Notes: a model not told the origin generated them from the sequence alone. A stretch of DNA of 64,000 nt from DASRDR01 sp035550795 (GCA_035550795.1 DASZOL010000111.1:98952-162951); one strand, 5' to 3'; shown: positions 1 to 9,013, counted from the first letter of the stretch. Translations and numbers: made by a program.

Positions 1-1
1 A

Positions 2-202
2 GGCTGCGCGGGCGAGGTGGCCAGGCTGATCGGAGACGAGAACCGCGACCGGCAGGCCATCATCGACACCTTCATGCGCCAGAACAACATCCCGGCGGGC
101 GACGCGGCCCGTGTCAAGTCCTCCTTCGCCAAGGCCTACCGGGACCGGCTCCAGGGCGGCCAGTGGCTCCAGGCCGACGGGGGTGAGTGGGTGCGCAAGT
201 AG
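2..202 (+). CDS. YdbL/DUF1318 family protein, C-terminal part (5' end outside window)
   Basis: The reading frame is open to the left edge of the window, so only the last 66 codons or so are seen. The C-terminus has the pattern of the YdbL (DUF1318) family: an N-R-D-R-Q helix, then an N-N-I-P region and a closing G-G-E-W-V-R-K, matching the G-K-W-V-R-K end of E. coli YdbL. Family members are small periplasmic proteins usually encoded with YnbE and YdbH of a proposed outer-membrane lipid transport system. The signal peptide cannot be checked because it lies off the window. An internal GTG at 17 could be mistaken for a start, but the open frame before it and the family length of about 100 residues argue for truncation. 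Confidence 0.7.
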   Translation, partial: GCAGEVARLIGDENRDRQAIIDTFMRQNNIPAGDAARVKSSFAKAYRDRLQGGQWLQADGGEWVRK

Positions 203-205
203 GTC

Positions 206-898
206 GTGGCGCTCCGGGCCGTCCTTCTCGACGCGGGCAACACGCTGGTCGGCCTCGACTACGAGGCGATCGCGGGCCGGATCCGGGCCGACGGTCACGC
301 GGTGGATGCGCCAGGCGTCCGCACCGCGGAGGCGAGGGCGCGGGTCCGCCTCGATCCTCATCTCGCCGGCCGCCAGTCGACGGAGACGCCGGACGTCTTC
401 AGCCGCTACGTGCGGTACATGCTCGACGAGCTGGGGCTCGGCTGGGGCGCTGGAAGCGAGCGTTTGGTCCAGGACCTCCGCGCCGTCAACCCACCCTTCG
501 GGCTCTGGTCGGTGTGCCTGCCCGAGGCGCCGGGCGCGCTGGACACGCTTCGCCGGCTGGGGCTCCGGCTGGCGGTGGTCTCGAACTCGAACGGCACGGT
601 CGCCCGGATCCTCGAGTCGCTCGATCTCGCCCGCTGGTTCGAGATCGTCGTCGATTCCGCGGTCGTCGGCTTCGAGAAGCCGGATCCCCGCATCTTTCAC
701 CATGCGGCGTCGGCCCTCGGCGTCGATCCGGGGGAGGCCGTCCACGTGGGCGACCTGTACTCGATCGACGTGATGGGCGCGCGCGCCGCAGGAATCCGGG
801 CGATCCTTCTCGACCCCGTCGGCGCGTGGACGGTCGACGACTGTCCGAAGGCGCGTGACGTTGGTGTCGCCGCCCGCCTGATCGCCGGGATGGCGTGA
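206..898 (+). CDS. HAD-superfamily hydrolase (subfamily IA-like)
   Basis: A 230-residue HAD hydrolase starting at GTG, 3 bases after the preceding stop. All four HAD motifs are visible: motif I L-L-D-A-G-N-T-L (nucleophile Asp9), motif II V-V-S-N-S-N-G, motif III Lys in F-E-K-P-D-P, and motif IV H-V-G-D-L-Y-S-I-D. The alpha-helical cap between motifs I and II matches phosphoglycolate-phosphatase or haloacid-dehalogenase-like members. The second Asp of motif I (DxDxT), the usual general acid of phosphatases, is Gly here (D-A-G-N-T). This variant occurs in several HAD-IA groups, and the substrate is unknown. It lies convergent to the lyase gene that follows. Confidence 0.85.
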   Translation: MALRAVLLDAGNTLVGLDYEAIAGRIRADGHAVDAPGVRTAEARARVRLDPHLAGRQSTETPDVFSRYVRYMLDELGLGWGAGSERLVQDLRAVNPPFGLWSVCLPEAPGALDTLRRLGLRLAVVSNSNGTVARILESLDLARWFEIVVDSAVVGFEKPDPRIFHHAASALGVDPGEAVHVGDLYSIDVMGARAAGIRAILLDPVGAWTVDDCPKARDVGVAARLIAGMA

Positions 899-912
899 GG
901 GGGAACGCCTAG

Positions 913-2250
913 CTAGCGCGCGGCCACGCGGTCGACGAAGCGGGCGGCCAGACCGGTGTAGCGAGCGGGGTCGAGGAGCGTGTCCAGGTCGGCCTCGCCG
1001 AGATACTGATTGACTCGGCGATCCTCCAGGAGGACCCGTCTCAGCGGCACCCGCTTCTCGACGGCATCCATGCACAGCTCGTAGACGACCTCGTGGGCCC
1101 GCTGGCGGCCGATGTGCCGAGCCAGCGCCAGCATCACCGCCTCGCTCACGAGGAGCCCGTCCAGGAGTCCGAGGTTGTCCCGCATGCGCTCCGGGTAGAC
1201 GTGAAGGCCGGCCAGGATCCCCTGGGTCGCGCGGAGCATTCCCGCCAGGAGACACGACGCTTCCGGCAGGACAGCCTGCTCGGTCACCCCCGCCCGCTTG
1301 TCCCGCTCGTGGGCGGCGACCAGGCTCTGGAGGGCCGGCGCGACCTGACCGTGGAGGAGCCGGCCCAGCGCCACGACGTGCTCGCACGCCGACGGATTGC
1401 GCTTGTGGGGCATCGTGCTGGATCCCACCTTGCCCCGACGGAATGGCTCCTCCACCTCGGCCACCTCGGTCTTCTGCAGATCGATGATCTCGTTCGCGAC
1501 CTTGGCCAGGGTCCCGCCGACCAGCGCGTAGACGCAGACGGCCTCGGCGATGCCGTCCCGGGCGGTGTGCCAGGCGATCTCCGGCGTCGCGAGCCCGAGA
1601 TCCTCGCAGAAGAGCGCCTGCAGATCGAGACCCCGCTCGCCGATGGACGCGAGGGTGCCCACCGCACCGGCAAGCTGACCGCGGAGGACGCGAGGCCCGA
1701 GCTGAGCGAGCCGCTCCCGGTGCCGGTCCATCTCCGCCACCCACACGGCGAGCTTGTAGCCGAAGGTGATCGGTTGCGCCTGCTGTCCGTGCGTCCGCCC
1801 CGCCTGCACGGTGTCACGATGCCGGCGCGCGAGGGCCGCGAGCAGCCGGCGGACCTCGCCGAGGTCGCGCGTGACGATGGCATGGCTGGCCTGAAGCTGC
1901 AGGATGAGGCCGGTATCGAGGACGTCTTGCGTGGTCGCGCCCCAGTGGATGAACTCGGCGGCCTCTGGGTCGCACGCGCGTCCCAGACACCGGATGAGCG
2001 GCATGATCGGATGGCTGGCCCGCTCGAGCTCCCGCTTCATCTCGCCGAGGTCGAGGAGCTCCACGCGGGCCTTCCGGCTGATCTCGTCCGCGGCCGTGGC
2101 GGGGATGATCCCGAGCCGGGCCTCGGCGCGGGCAAGCGCTGCCTCGACGTCGAGCCAGCGCTGGATCATAACGCGGTCACTCCACACCTGCCGCATCTCG
2201 GCGGTGGAGTACAGGTCTCCGAAGAACGGGCTGTCGATCATCCCGGCCAT
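913..2250 (-). CDS. Fumarase/aspartase-superfamily lyase (adenylosuccinate lyase / PcaB-like)
   Basis: A 445-residue protein of the class II fumarase superfamily. The signature loop G-S-S-T-M-P-H-K-R-N-P is present, as is the H-W-G-A-T-T-Q-D-V-L-D-T substrate-binding segment. The latter looks more like 3-carboxy-cis,cis-muconate cycloisomerase (PcaB) than canonical PurB, which usually has H-Y-G-x-T-S. The C-terminal ADSL_C-type helices are present. ATG at 2250 was chosen because TGGAGGTCC lies just upstream; a longer frame exists but has no ribosome site. It is the last gene of the long minus-strand run, 16 bases after the channel-like gene, so co-transcription with the trehalose genes may be only positional. 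Whether it acts in purine synthesis or aromatic catabolism cannot be decided from sequence alone. Confidence 0.85.
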   Translation of the reverse strand: MAGMIDSPFFGDLYSTAEMRQVWSDRVMIQRWLDVEAALARAEARLGIIPATAADEISRKARVELLDLGEMKRELERASHPIMPLIRCLGRACDPEAAEFIHWGATTQDVLDTGLILQLQASHAIVTRDLGEVRRLLAALARRHRDTVQAGRTHGQQAQPITFGYKLAVWVAEMDRHRERLAQLGPRVLRGQLAGAVGTLASIGERGLDLQALFCEDLGLATPEIAWHTARDGIAEAVCVYALVGGTLAKVANEIIDLQKTEVAEVEEPFRRGKVGSSTMPHKRNPSACEHVVALGRLLHGQVAPALQSLVAAHERDKRAGVTEQAVLPEASCLLAGMLRATQGILAGLHVYPERMRDNLGLLDGLLVSEAVMLALARHIGRQRAHEVVYELCMDAVEKRVPLRRVLLEDRRVNQYLGEADLDTLLDPARYTGLAARFVDRVAAR

Positions 2251-2266
2251 TGGACCTCCAGGCGCC

Positions 2267-2971
2267 TCAGACGTGCGAGACGGGCTCCCCGCGGTCCTCG
2301 CGCGCCCGGCTGAGATAGCTCTCGAGCGCCTTGCGGGCCAGCTCCCGCGCTCCCAGTCCGAACGCCAGCGACAGGGCAAGCACCGCTCCGCCGAACGCGA
2401 TTCCGAAGACGAGCAGGACCATCTCGCGCGCGACGCCGAGCTCCGTGATCGCGACCGCGGCCGCGACGGAGAGAACGAGCCAGCGCACCGCCGTCGCCAG
2501 CAGGGAGGCGCCCGCCACCTGGGCGTTGACCGCGGCGATGAGAACGGCCTGGGCCAGGAACTGGGCGAGCATCCAGCCCCCGGTCACCACCAGGGCCGCC
2601 ACGACGACGTGGGGCAGGAACCCGAGCGCGGCCCCGACCGCGCCCCTCGTCCCCGGCATTTCCAGGGCCTCGACGGCCATGAGCAGCGCGATGAGGAAGA
2701 TGGCCCAGTACGCGAGCCGCCCGATGAGCTCGGTGGGCGACGGCCGGTGGCCGCCCCGGCCGAGGACTCCCGTCAGCCCCCAGCGCGCGCATCGCATGTC
2801 GAGGTCCGCCGCGCTCAGGACCCGGGTCGTGATCCGGCGCACCAGGGCCGCGAGGGCCCAGCCCAGCACGATCAGCGTGAGGGCGGCCAGGAGGCGAGGT
2901 GTCACGAACAGGAGGCGGTGCCCCACGTCCCGCATCGCGTCGAGGACGATGTCGCTCCATTGCTGTTGCAT
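2267..2971 (-). CDS. Small membrane protein with MscS-type conserved transmembrane helices
   Basis: A 234-residue protein with about four or five hydrophobic helices and a glycine/alanine-rich last helix (G-I-A-F-G-G-A-V-L-A-L-S-L-A-F-G-L-G). This resembles the pore helix of mechanosensitive channel (MscS/CmpX, PF05552) proteins. The cytoplasmic beta domain of full MscS channels is missing, as in CmpX-type proteins. The start at 2971 has GGAGGTAGCG immediately upstream; an in-frame ATG at 2983 overlaps that ribosome site and is less likely. It begins 2 bases after the glycosyltransferase stop, so the two are translationally close. A mechanosensitive channel beside trehalose synthesis genes would fit an osmotic-stress role, which is inference. 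Confidence 0.75.
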   Translation of the reverse strand: MQQQWSDIVLDAMRDVGHRLLFVTPRLLAALTLIVLGWALAALVRRITTRVLSAADLDMRCARWGLTGVLGRGGHRPSPTELIGRLAYWAIFLIALLMAVEALEMPGTRGAVGAALGFLPHVVVAALVVTGGWMLAQFLAQAVLIAAVNAQVAGASLLATAVRWLVLSVAAAVAITELGVAREMVLLVFGIAFGGAVLALSLAFGLGARELARKALESYLSRAREDRGEPVSHV

Positions 2972-2973
2972 CG

Positions 2974-4218
2974 CTACCTCCATCGAGCCGAGAGGGCGGC
3001 CTTCTCGGCCTCGAAGGCCAGGCACACTCGCTCGAGGGCGTCGGCGGCCCCGGGCGAGAGTCTGGCCTGGGTTTCGAGGACGAACGCCGCGACTCGCCCG
3101 AGATAGAGTGGGGTCAGCGCCCGCAGGAGGTGGTCCCGCGGGAGCCGTCGCTCGTGGTGGGCCACGGCGAAGTCGGCGATCACGCGCGCCCACAGGGGCG
3201 GCGGGAAGCGGAAGTCATCCGGATCGAGGAGCCCGAGCGGGTACAGTTGGCCGACCGTCTCGTCGGACAGGGCCTGCTCCCAGATGGGCAGGAGGTCCTT
3301 CAACCCGAGATGGAACGCGCGGACCATCCGGTCGGGTCGAACGTCGCCAGACGTCAGCGCCGCGGGCCCGGGCTCGCCCCGCCGCTGGACGACGGTGCTC
3401 CCGCGCACATCCTGCCACTCCGGGACGTGTCGCTCCATCAGGCGGAAGAGGGGGCCGACGGCGTCCACGAGCGTATTGGCCAGATCGGCGGGAGTGGCGC
3501 CGGGATCGAGCTGCTTGCGGCCCAGATGGACTTCGATGATCGCGTGCCGACCCGCGACGGCCTCCCCGAGAAGCTGCATCTCCGCTCCCTGGCCCATCGG
3601 CTCGTCCTGCCATTCGTCCACCGGCGGCAGCGTGTCCAGGAGGCCGGCCGAGACGCCGGCGCACCCTCCCAGCACCTCCTGAAGGCGCTTCCCGAAGAGG
3701 GCGCGGACGAGCGGCGCCAGGAGGTTCGTCGTGAGTGTGCCCTCGGTGGGCGCCCGGCTGTAGGCGGGGGACACGTAGCCGGCCTCGCCGGCCAGCGCGG
3801 GGCCAAGGAGCGGCTCGACCCACTCCGGCGTGATGCTGACAAGCCCAGCGTCGACCACGCCCGCGGCGCGTGCCCCGACATGCCGTGCCGCGGCCAGCGC
3901 GGCCAGCACCGCCCGCCCTCGGCCGGGACGGCCGGCCACGCGCGCGGTTGCGAGAGGAGCCACCGATTCGTCCGCCGGACGCTGGGCGATCGCCTCGAGC
4001 GTCCCGTCCTGCGACCCCCCGTCGACGAAGAGGACCGCCGTCTTGCGCTCCGGGAACGCACGGACGAGTCCCGCCGCCACCGCCTCGACGACCGCGGGCG
4101 CGGTCCGTGCCTGGTTCAGGGCCGTGACGGCGATCAGCGCCTCGAGAGGGCCGAGGGCGTCGACGGCGGCGATGCCGTCAAGCGGAAGTGCCGTGTCGAG
4201 GGTGAGCCCGTCCGCCAC
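2974..4218 (-). CDS. GT-A glycosyltransferase-like protein (mannosylglycerate synthase-like), metal site altered
   Basis: A 414-residue cytoplasmic protein with a GT-A nucleotide-sugar fold at the N-terminus (A-L-N-Q-A-R-T..., then F-V-D-G-G-S-Q-D-G-T) and a long helical C-terminal domain. The segment V-V-D-A-G-L-V-S-I-T-P-E-W matches the D-A-D-x-x-S-I/F-x-P-x-W stretch of mannosylglycerate synthase-like enzymes (GT78) and relatives. Here the second Asp of the DxD metal motif is Gly. A later G-G-D-F-G-type motif reads G-G-C-A-G. Both changes would weaken Mn2+/sugar-nucleotide binding, so activity is doubtful. GTG start; 15 bases after treT, within the trehalose/glucan operon, suggesting a compatible-solute role. 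Confidence 0.6.
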   Translation of the reverse strand: MADGLTLDTALPLDGIAAVDALGPLEALIAVTALNQARTAPAVVEAVAAGLVRAFPERKTAVLFVDGGSQDGTLEAIAQRPADESVAPLATARVAGRPGRGRAVLAALAAARHVGARAAGVVDAGLVSITPEWVEPLLGPALAGEAGYVSPAYSRAPTEGTLTTNLLAPLVRALFGKRLQEVLGGCAGVSAGLLDTLPPVDEWQDEPMGQGAEMQLLGEAVAGRHAIIEVHLGRKQLDPGATPADLANTLVDAVGPLFRLMERHVPEWQDVRGSTVVQRRGEPGPAALTSGDVRPDRMVRAFHLGLKDLLPIWEQALSDETVGQLYPLGLLDPDDFRFPPPLWARVIADFAVAHHERRLPRDHLLRALTPLYLGRVAAFVLETQARLSPGAADALERVCLAFEAEKAALSARWR

Positions 4219-4233
4219 GCCTGCCCTGTCGCG

Positions 4234-5436
4234 CTACGCGGTCATCTGAGCGAGGAGCGCCAGGTAATCCCCGAGGTGGCGGGGAAGCAGGAAGTTCCGT
4301 CGGACGTACTCTCGCGCGGCACCGCCCAGGCGCGCGGCAAGGTCCGGGCTCTGCAGGAGCTGCCGGATCCGGAATGCCGCGCCCTCGACGGATCCGACGG
4401 TGTAGCCGGTCACCTCGGACAGGACCTGGGTGGGGATGCCCCCGGCGAGGCTACCGACGACGGGCTTGCCCTTCCACATTGCTTCGGCCACGGCTAGACC
4501 GAAACCCTCCTGCCGTGGCAGGTGCAGGACGACCGTTGCCGCCCGCTGGAGCGCGTTGAGCTCCCGGGCGGCGTCCGGCGGCATCACCAGCACGTGGACG
4601 TCCGGGTCCTGGCCGGCCGCCTCGCGCAACTCGGCGAGGACGGCGCTGCCCTCCGGGTTGTCCGTGGCGCCCCAGCCGGCCAGCACGAGCCGGCAGGCCA
4701 CGTACTTCCGCGCGAGCCGAAACGCGGCGAGTGCTCGCTTGGGATCCGTGCCGCGGGAGTAGGCGGCGACTTGGAGCAGGAGGGACTTGTCCCGGGGGAT
4801 GCTGAATCGGTCCAGGACCTCGCGCACCTCGCCCCGCCCGAGCTCCCGGTTCTTCTCGCCGAGCGGATCGATCGACGGATGGACGACGAGCATCGGCACT
4901 CGCACCCGCTGCGCGAACTTCGGCATGGAGTACACGACGACGTCGTAGCGCTCCAGATCGCGTCGCACGAGATGCCATGCGCGTCGCCACGCGTGGGACA
5001 GGTCTGCGTGGCAGCGCCACGCCCACCGGCCCCGCTCCGCCCGGTGGCGCACGAGGGGTAGGGCTGGCAGGTCGTGAACCATGATGAGGTCGGACTCAAG
5101 GCTGAGCGCCGAGGCGTTGGTCGCGGCAGCCTCCACGTAGGAGACGAGCATGGCCTCCGTGATGGCCACCGGCTGGCCGGTCAGCGCGGTCTCGATCGAT
5201 CGGGTCGCCGCATAGAACGCCGGGTCGCCGACGATCACCTCCCAGGTGGCGTCGACGCCCAGATCCTGGAACAGTGGCACGAGCCGGGCCAGGATCTCGG
5301 ACGATCCGCTGCCGTAGCGGCTTGCGTTGACGTGGACGAAGCGCCGGCCCTGGAGCCGCTCGGAGAGCTTCAGCAGGAGGTCGATGGCGCCGCGCGGCGC
5401 CACATCCCGGTACTCCTCCAGGCGCGCAACAGTCAT
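4234..5436 (-). CDS. treT: Trehalose glycosyltransferring synthase (TreT), GT4 family
   Basis: A 400-residue GT-B glycosyltransferase. The N-terminal segment V-N-A-S-R-Y-G-S-G-S-S-E-I-L, followed by L-V-P-L-F-Q-D-L-G-V-D-A-T-W-E-V-I, is characteristic of TreT, which makes trehalose from NDP-glucose and glucose, often reversibly. The C-terminal domain carries the retaining-GT E-x7-E type motif (R-Q-E-G-F-G-L-A-V-A-E-A-M) and the L-A-G-G-I-P-T-Q loop. ATG at 5436 has GGGGAGG upstream. It sits 96 bases after the maltokinase fusion and before another glycosyltransferase. In this operon it can feed trehalose to TreS without the OtsA route. Other trehalose-synthase-like GT4 enzymes cannot be excluded, but the N-terminal motif is specific. 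Confidence 0.88.
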   Translation of the reverse strand: MTVARLEEYRDVAPRGAIDLLLKLSERLQGRRFVHVNASRYGSGSSEILARLVPLFQDLGVDATWEVIVGDPAFYAATRSIETALTGQPVAITEAMLVSYVEAAATNASALSLESDLIMVHDLPALPLVRHRAERGRWAWRCHADLSHAWRRAWHLVRRDLERYDVVVYSMPKFAQRVRVPMLVVHPSIDPLGEKNRELGRGEVREVLDRFSIPRDKSLLLQVAAYSRGTDPKRALAAFRLARKYVACRLVLAGWGATDNPEGSAVLAELREAAGQDPDVHVLVMPPDAARELNALQRAATVVLHLPRQEGFGLAVAEAMWKGKPVVGSLAGGIPTQVLSEVTGYTVGSVEGAAFRIRQLLQSPDLAARLGGAAREYVRRNFLLPRHLGDYLALLAQMTA

Positions 5437-5532
5437 CCGGCCTCCCCTCGACCCTCCGGCCCGCTCTCGCTCCCGGGAGAGCCGGGGCCGTCGGCTCCGG
5501 GCCGGGCGATCACGCCGGCTCCCGGCGACCGC

Positions 5533-7773
5533 TCACCGGCCCGTTCCTGCAGCCAGCGCCTCGTCAAGGAGCGCGATGAGCCGAGCCCGGGCCTGCTCGA
5601 GGCTGCCCGCGTAGGGGTTCACCGCCTGGATGCGGGCGGCCAGCTCGGACAGTCCAAGGCCACGCTCCAGCCAGGCCGCGAAGTCGTTGCGGCCGCGGCC
5701 GAGGCGGAGCCGGGCCTCCACGAGGTGAAAGTAGAGCGCGCTCTGGTCGACCTCGAGGAGGGCTTCCCGGAGCTCCTCGATCGTCCGCACCTCGATCCCC
5801 GTAGGGATCTCGACGATCCGCGACTGGATGAAGTCGAAGGGCTCCCCGGACACGACCTGAGGCACGATGCCGAGCCGCCGGAGGTGCTCGTCCACTACCG
5901 ACACGAGCTCCTCCCGAAGGGCCTGGAGGGTCGTGAAGTCGGCGGGGTCGATCATCGCCAGGCGCTCGCCCAGTACACGATCGCGCACCTGGACGTCGAC
6001 CCACGTGGCGAAGTCGTTGGGGTAGGGGCCGGCGACGAGGCGATGACGGAGCAGGAATCCGTGGGTGTGGTAGTAGATCGAGTCGAGCGGAACCTCGTCG
6101 AGGAGCTGGGCGAGCTGCCGCTCGTTCTCCGCGCGCACGCCGACAAACTCCCTGAGCTCCATGCATGCCATGAAGGTGAACGGGCCCTCGCCCGGCTGGA
6201 GCCGCCCGGCCTCCGGGCTGGGGAGCTTCGTGACGACGCGATCGAGGGCGATGAGTGGGACCGTGACCCACGCCGGACGATGGGCGAGCTCGTACTCGAG
6301 TTCGTAGAGCGCCTTGTCGAGCTCGTAGGCCTGCAGCGTTCGCTCAAAACGCTCCCGCTCGGCCGGCACCAACGCCGGCTCATCCTTCCGCACCACCTCC
6401 CCGAGGTACGCGTCCAGGAAGGCGGCGCGCGCGCCGTCCTCCCACGCCTGGGCCCACGGCCGGAGCCGCTCCGCCAACCGGGCGTCGTGCGGGCTCGATT
6501 CGAGCCGCCGGGCGAAGGCGACCTGCGCGGCGTACGCGAACGAGCGGAGCATCCCCGCCACGTCCTTGAGGACGCACTGCTTGGTCCGACGCTCCGCGAG
6601 CGGCCGAGCCGGCTCCCCCTCGAAGTCCAGGATGGTGAAGCCGTCTGCCGTGCGCAGGATCTGCCCCAGGTGATAGTCGCCGTGGACGCGAACCCGCACG
6701 AGCCCGTCGGTCGCGAGGGTCTCGATCGCACGGAGCTCCTCCCCCAGACGGCCGCCGCTTCCGACGACCCGCTGCGCGATCACCCGGGCCGCAGCCGGGA
6801 GCCCCTCGAGCCTGGCGGCCAGCGAGTCGAGGGCGCGGCTGAGCTGGGCCCGCATGGCCGCCGCCCACGCGGCGGCGGCCGCCTCGTTGATCGGCTCGGG
6901 TGCCAGGGGGTGACCCGGCGGGGCCGACGCGAGCGCCCGGTGCAGCCGGCCCGTCAGCCCGCCGAGGCGCGAAGCCTCGTGCGCGTCGGCCGCTGCCAGC
7001 GCGCGCGCGAAGACGGGATCCGGCGACTCCTCTTCGCGCCCCGCGATCGCGGCCGTGTAGTACTCGGCGAGTCTCTCGAGGGTGGCGGTCCAGGCGTCGC
7101 CCTGGTTCGGCACGAACTCGTGCAGCACGGCCAGCGTGATTGGCTCCGCTCCCTCGACGTGGTAGGTGGCGGCGCCGGCAAGACGCGGGGCGCCCGGAAA
7201 CGCCACCTGGCGCGTCAGGAAGTCCGCGAGCTCGAGCTCAGGGCTCGTGCCGGACTCCAGGCGCCGCAGAAGCTTCAGGATCGCCCGGCGGTCGCACACG
7301 ACCGACGTGTTGCTCTGCTCACCGTCGACCAACCGGCATTCCCGAGGGGCGGCCGGCAGGATCTCGGCGAACGCGGCTGTCGCCGTGAAGCGGAACGTGC
7401 CGTGCGCGGCCGAGAGCGTCGCGCCGCTGCGCATCGCCTCCAGGAGGGCCCGGCAGAATGCGGGATCGGACATCGCGTCGACGAACGGATCCTGACCGGC
7501 CTCCGAATGGGCGACGGGGATGCAGTAGCGCTCCCGCCCCTGATCGGCGAAGGCGACGTCGAACAGGGCGAGGAGCCCGGTGGTCCCGGGGACCGCCGTC
7601 TGGTCCACGGGAGTCACGGCCGCGACCTCTCGGTTCTTGCTGCCAAACCATCGCCGGCTGTCCAGGGTGTCCTGCAGCGCCACCGCCGCCCTGGCCACGA
7701 GCGTCTCGGCGGTCCCGGGCCCCGGGGGCGGGGCGGAGTCCGGACCGCTCCGGGCCCCCCGTCTAGCGCTCAC
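5533..7773 (-). CDS. mak: Maltokinase (Mak/Pep2-like) fused to a C-terminal DUF5752 domain
   Basis: A 746-residue two-domain protein. Residues about 25-500 are a maltokinase: N-terminal R-R-W-F-G-S-K (40-46), catalytic-loop H-G-D-Y-H-L-G-Q (364-371) and metal-binding D-F-E-G (383-386) of the aminoglycoside-phosphotransferase-like fold. Mak makes maltose-1-phosphate from maltose and ATP. Residues about 530-740 form a DUF5752-type domain with T-F-M-A-C-M-E-L-R-E-F and Y-Y-H-T-H-G-F-L motifs, usually a stand-alone protein. Mak is often fused to TreS; here TreS is separate and the partner is DUF5752. GTG start at 7773, overlapping the glgM end by 11 bases, indicating coupled translation. The role of DUF5752 is unknown; sensing or substrate channelling is conjecture. 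Confidence 0.85.
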   Translation of the reverse strand: MSARRGARSGPDSAPPPGPGTAETLVARAAVALQDTLDSRRWFGSKNREVAAVTPVDQTAVPGTTGLLALFDVAFADQGRERYCIPVAHSEAGQDPFVDAMSDPAFCRALLEAMRSGATLSAAHGTFRFTATAAFAEILPAAPRECRLVDGEQSNTSVVCDRRAILKLLRRLESGTSPELELADFLTRQVAFPGAPRLAGAATYHVEGAEPITLAVLHEFVPNQGDAWTATLERLAEYYTAAIAGREEESPDPVFARALAAADAHEASRLGGLTGRLHRALASAPPGHPLAPEPINEAAAAAWAAAMRAQLSRALDSLAARLEGLPAAARVIAQRVVGSGGRLGEELRAIETLATDGLVRVRVHGDYHLGQILRTADGFTILDFEGEPARPLAERRTKQCVLKDVAGMLRSFAYAAQVAFARRLESSPHDARLAERLRPWAQAWEDGARAAFLDAYLGEVVRKDEPALVPAERERFERTLQAYELDKALYELEYELAHRPAWVTVPLIALDRVVTKLPSPEAGRLQPGEGPFTFMACMELREFVGVRAENERQLAQLLDEVPLDSIYYHTHGFLLRHRLVAGPYPNDFATWVDVQVRDRVLGERLAMIDPADFTTLQALREELVSVVDEHLRRLGIVPQVVSGEPFDFIQSRIVEIPTGIEVRTIEELREALLEVDQSALYFHLVEARLRLGRGRNDFAAWLERGLGLSELAARIQAVNPYAGSLEQARARLIALLDEALAAGTGR

Positions 7774-8989
7774 GGCCCTCCACCAGCGCCGTGTAGAGGT
7801 CCAGTGTCCGACGGGCCACGGCAGCCCAGCTGAAGAGAGACTCGGCCCGCTGCCGTCCCTTGACGCCCATCGCCGTCCGCCGCGCCGGGTCTGCGAGCAG
7901 GGTGTTCAGGGCACGCGCTAGGTCACGGGCGAGGCCCTCGGGGTCGCGCGGCTCCACGACGCCGCCGTGCTCGACCAGATCCACGGGGACGAGCAGCCCC
8001 GTCTCCCCGTCGACGACGACCTCGGGGATGCCGCCTACGGCGGTGGCCACCACCGGGACCTGGCAGGCCATCGCCTCGAGGTTGATGAGGCCGAACGGCT
8101 CGTAGACCGAGGGACAGCAGAAGACGGCGGCGTGGGAGTAAAGCTCTACGGCGGTCGGCCGGTCCACCATCTCGCGGATCCAGACCACGCCGGGTCGCGT
8201 CGCCTGCACGCGTGCCACCGCCGCCTCCACCTCTCGCGCGAGCTCGGCGGTGTCGGGCATGCCGGCGCACAGCACGACCTGCGTCCCGGGATCGACGGCG
8301 GGAATGGCCCGGACCAGGTGGAGGAGCCCCTTCTGCCGCGAGATCCGCCCCACGAAGAGCACGTACGGGCGGGCCGGGTCGATCTCGAATCGCCGGAGAC
8401 GTGTCCGATCGAGCGCCGGGCGATACGTGTCCGTGTCGATGCCATTCGGGATGACATGGATCCGCTCGGGCGCGATCGCGAAGTGTCGGAGGAGATCCCG
8501 GCGCATCTCCGTCGAGACCGCGATGACCGCGTCAGCCGCTTCGAGCGCGGCGCGCTCGGCCCAGGCCGAGACGTCCACGCCCCGGCCCAGTTGCTCGCGC
8601 TTCCACGGCCGGAGCGGCTCGATCGAGTGGGCGGTCACGACCAAGGGCACGCCGTGGAGGAGCCGAGCCAGCAGGCCGGCGAAGGCGACGTACCAGGTGT
8701 GAGAGTGCACGATGTCGGCGCCCGTCGGCGGGACGCCGAGGCTGAGGCAGGTGCGCAGCGCCCGGACGACCGGCGCGAAGGGCTGGGAGTCCTCGGGGTT
8801 GTCGGGCGCCTCCGCCGCGGTGCCGTAGCCGTGCACCACGAGGTTTCCGGCCTCGACCTTCTGATCGCCGAACGTCCGCACCTCCACGGCCGCGAGCTTC
8901 GCGAGCTCCCGGGTCAGGTACTCGACGTGCACACCGGCGCCCCCGTAGACGTCGGGGGGGTACTCCCGGGTGAGCACGAGGACCTTCAA
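7763..8989 (-). CDS. glgM: Actinobacterial-type glycogen synthase / maltose-1-phosphate synthase (GlgM-like), GT4
   Basis: A 408-residue GT-B enzyme. It opens with V-L-V-L-T-R-E-Y-P-P-D-V-Y-G-G-A-G-V-H-V, the start typical of the corynebacterial/mycobacterial GlgA (GlgM) group. It has the I-P-N-G-I-D-T-D acceptor loop, F-V-G-R-I-S-R-Q-K-G and the E-P-F-G-L-I-N-L-E-A-M-A nucleotide-sugar motif. In Mycobacterium this enzyme condenses ADP-glucose and glucose-1-phosphate to maltose-1-phosphate, the donor for GlgE. Next to glgE, treS and mak, that assignment is preferred over plain glucan elongation. The start is TTG at 8989 with only a weak GGGATG upstream. It follows treS by 24 bases and overlaps mak. 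Confidence 0.88.
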   Translation of the reverse strand: MKVLVLTREYPPDVYGGAGVHVEYLTRELAKLAAVEVRTFGDQKVEAGNLVVHGYGTAAEAPDNPEDSQPFAPVVRALRTCLSLGVPPTGADIVHSHTWYVAFAGLLARLLHGVPLVVTAHSIEPLRPWKREQLGRGVDVSAWAERAALEAADAVIAVSTEMRRDLLRHFAIAPERIHVIPNGIDTDTYRPALDRTRLRRFEIDPARPYVLFVGRISRQKGLLHLVRAIPAVDPGTQVVLCAGMPDTAELAREVEAAVARVQATRPGVVWIREMVDRPTAVELYSHAAVFCCPSVYEPFGLINLEAMACQVPVVATAVGGIPEVVVDGETGLLVPVDLVEHGGVVEPRDPEGLARDLARALNTLLADPARRTAMGVKGRQRAESLFSWAAVARRTLDLYTALVEGRER

Positions 8990-9013
8990 TCGGGCATCCC
9001 CATCACCTGGCGC

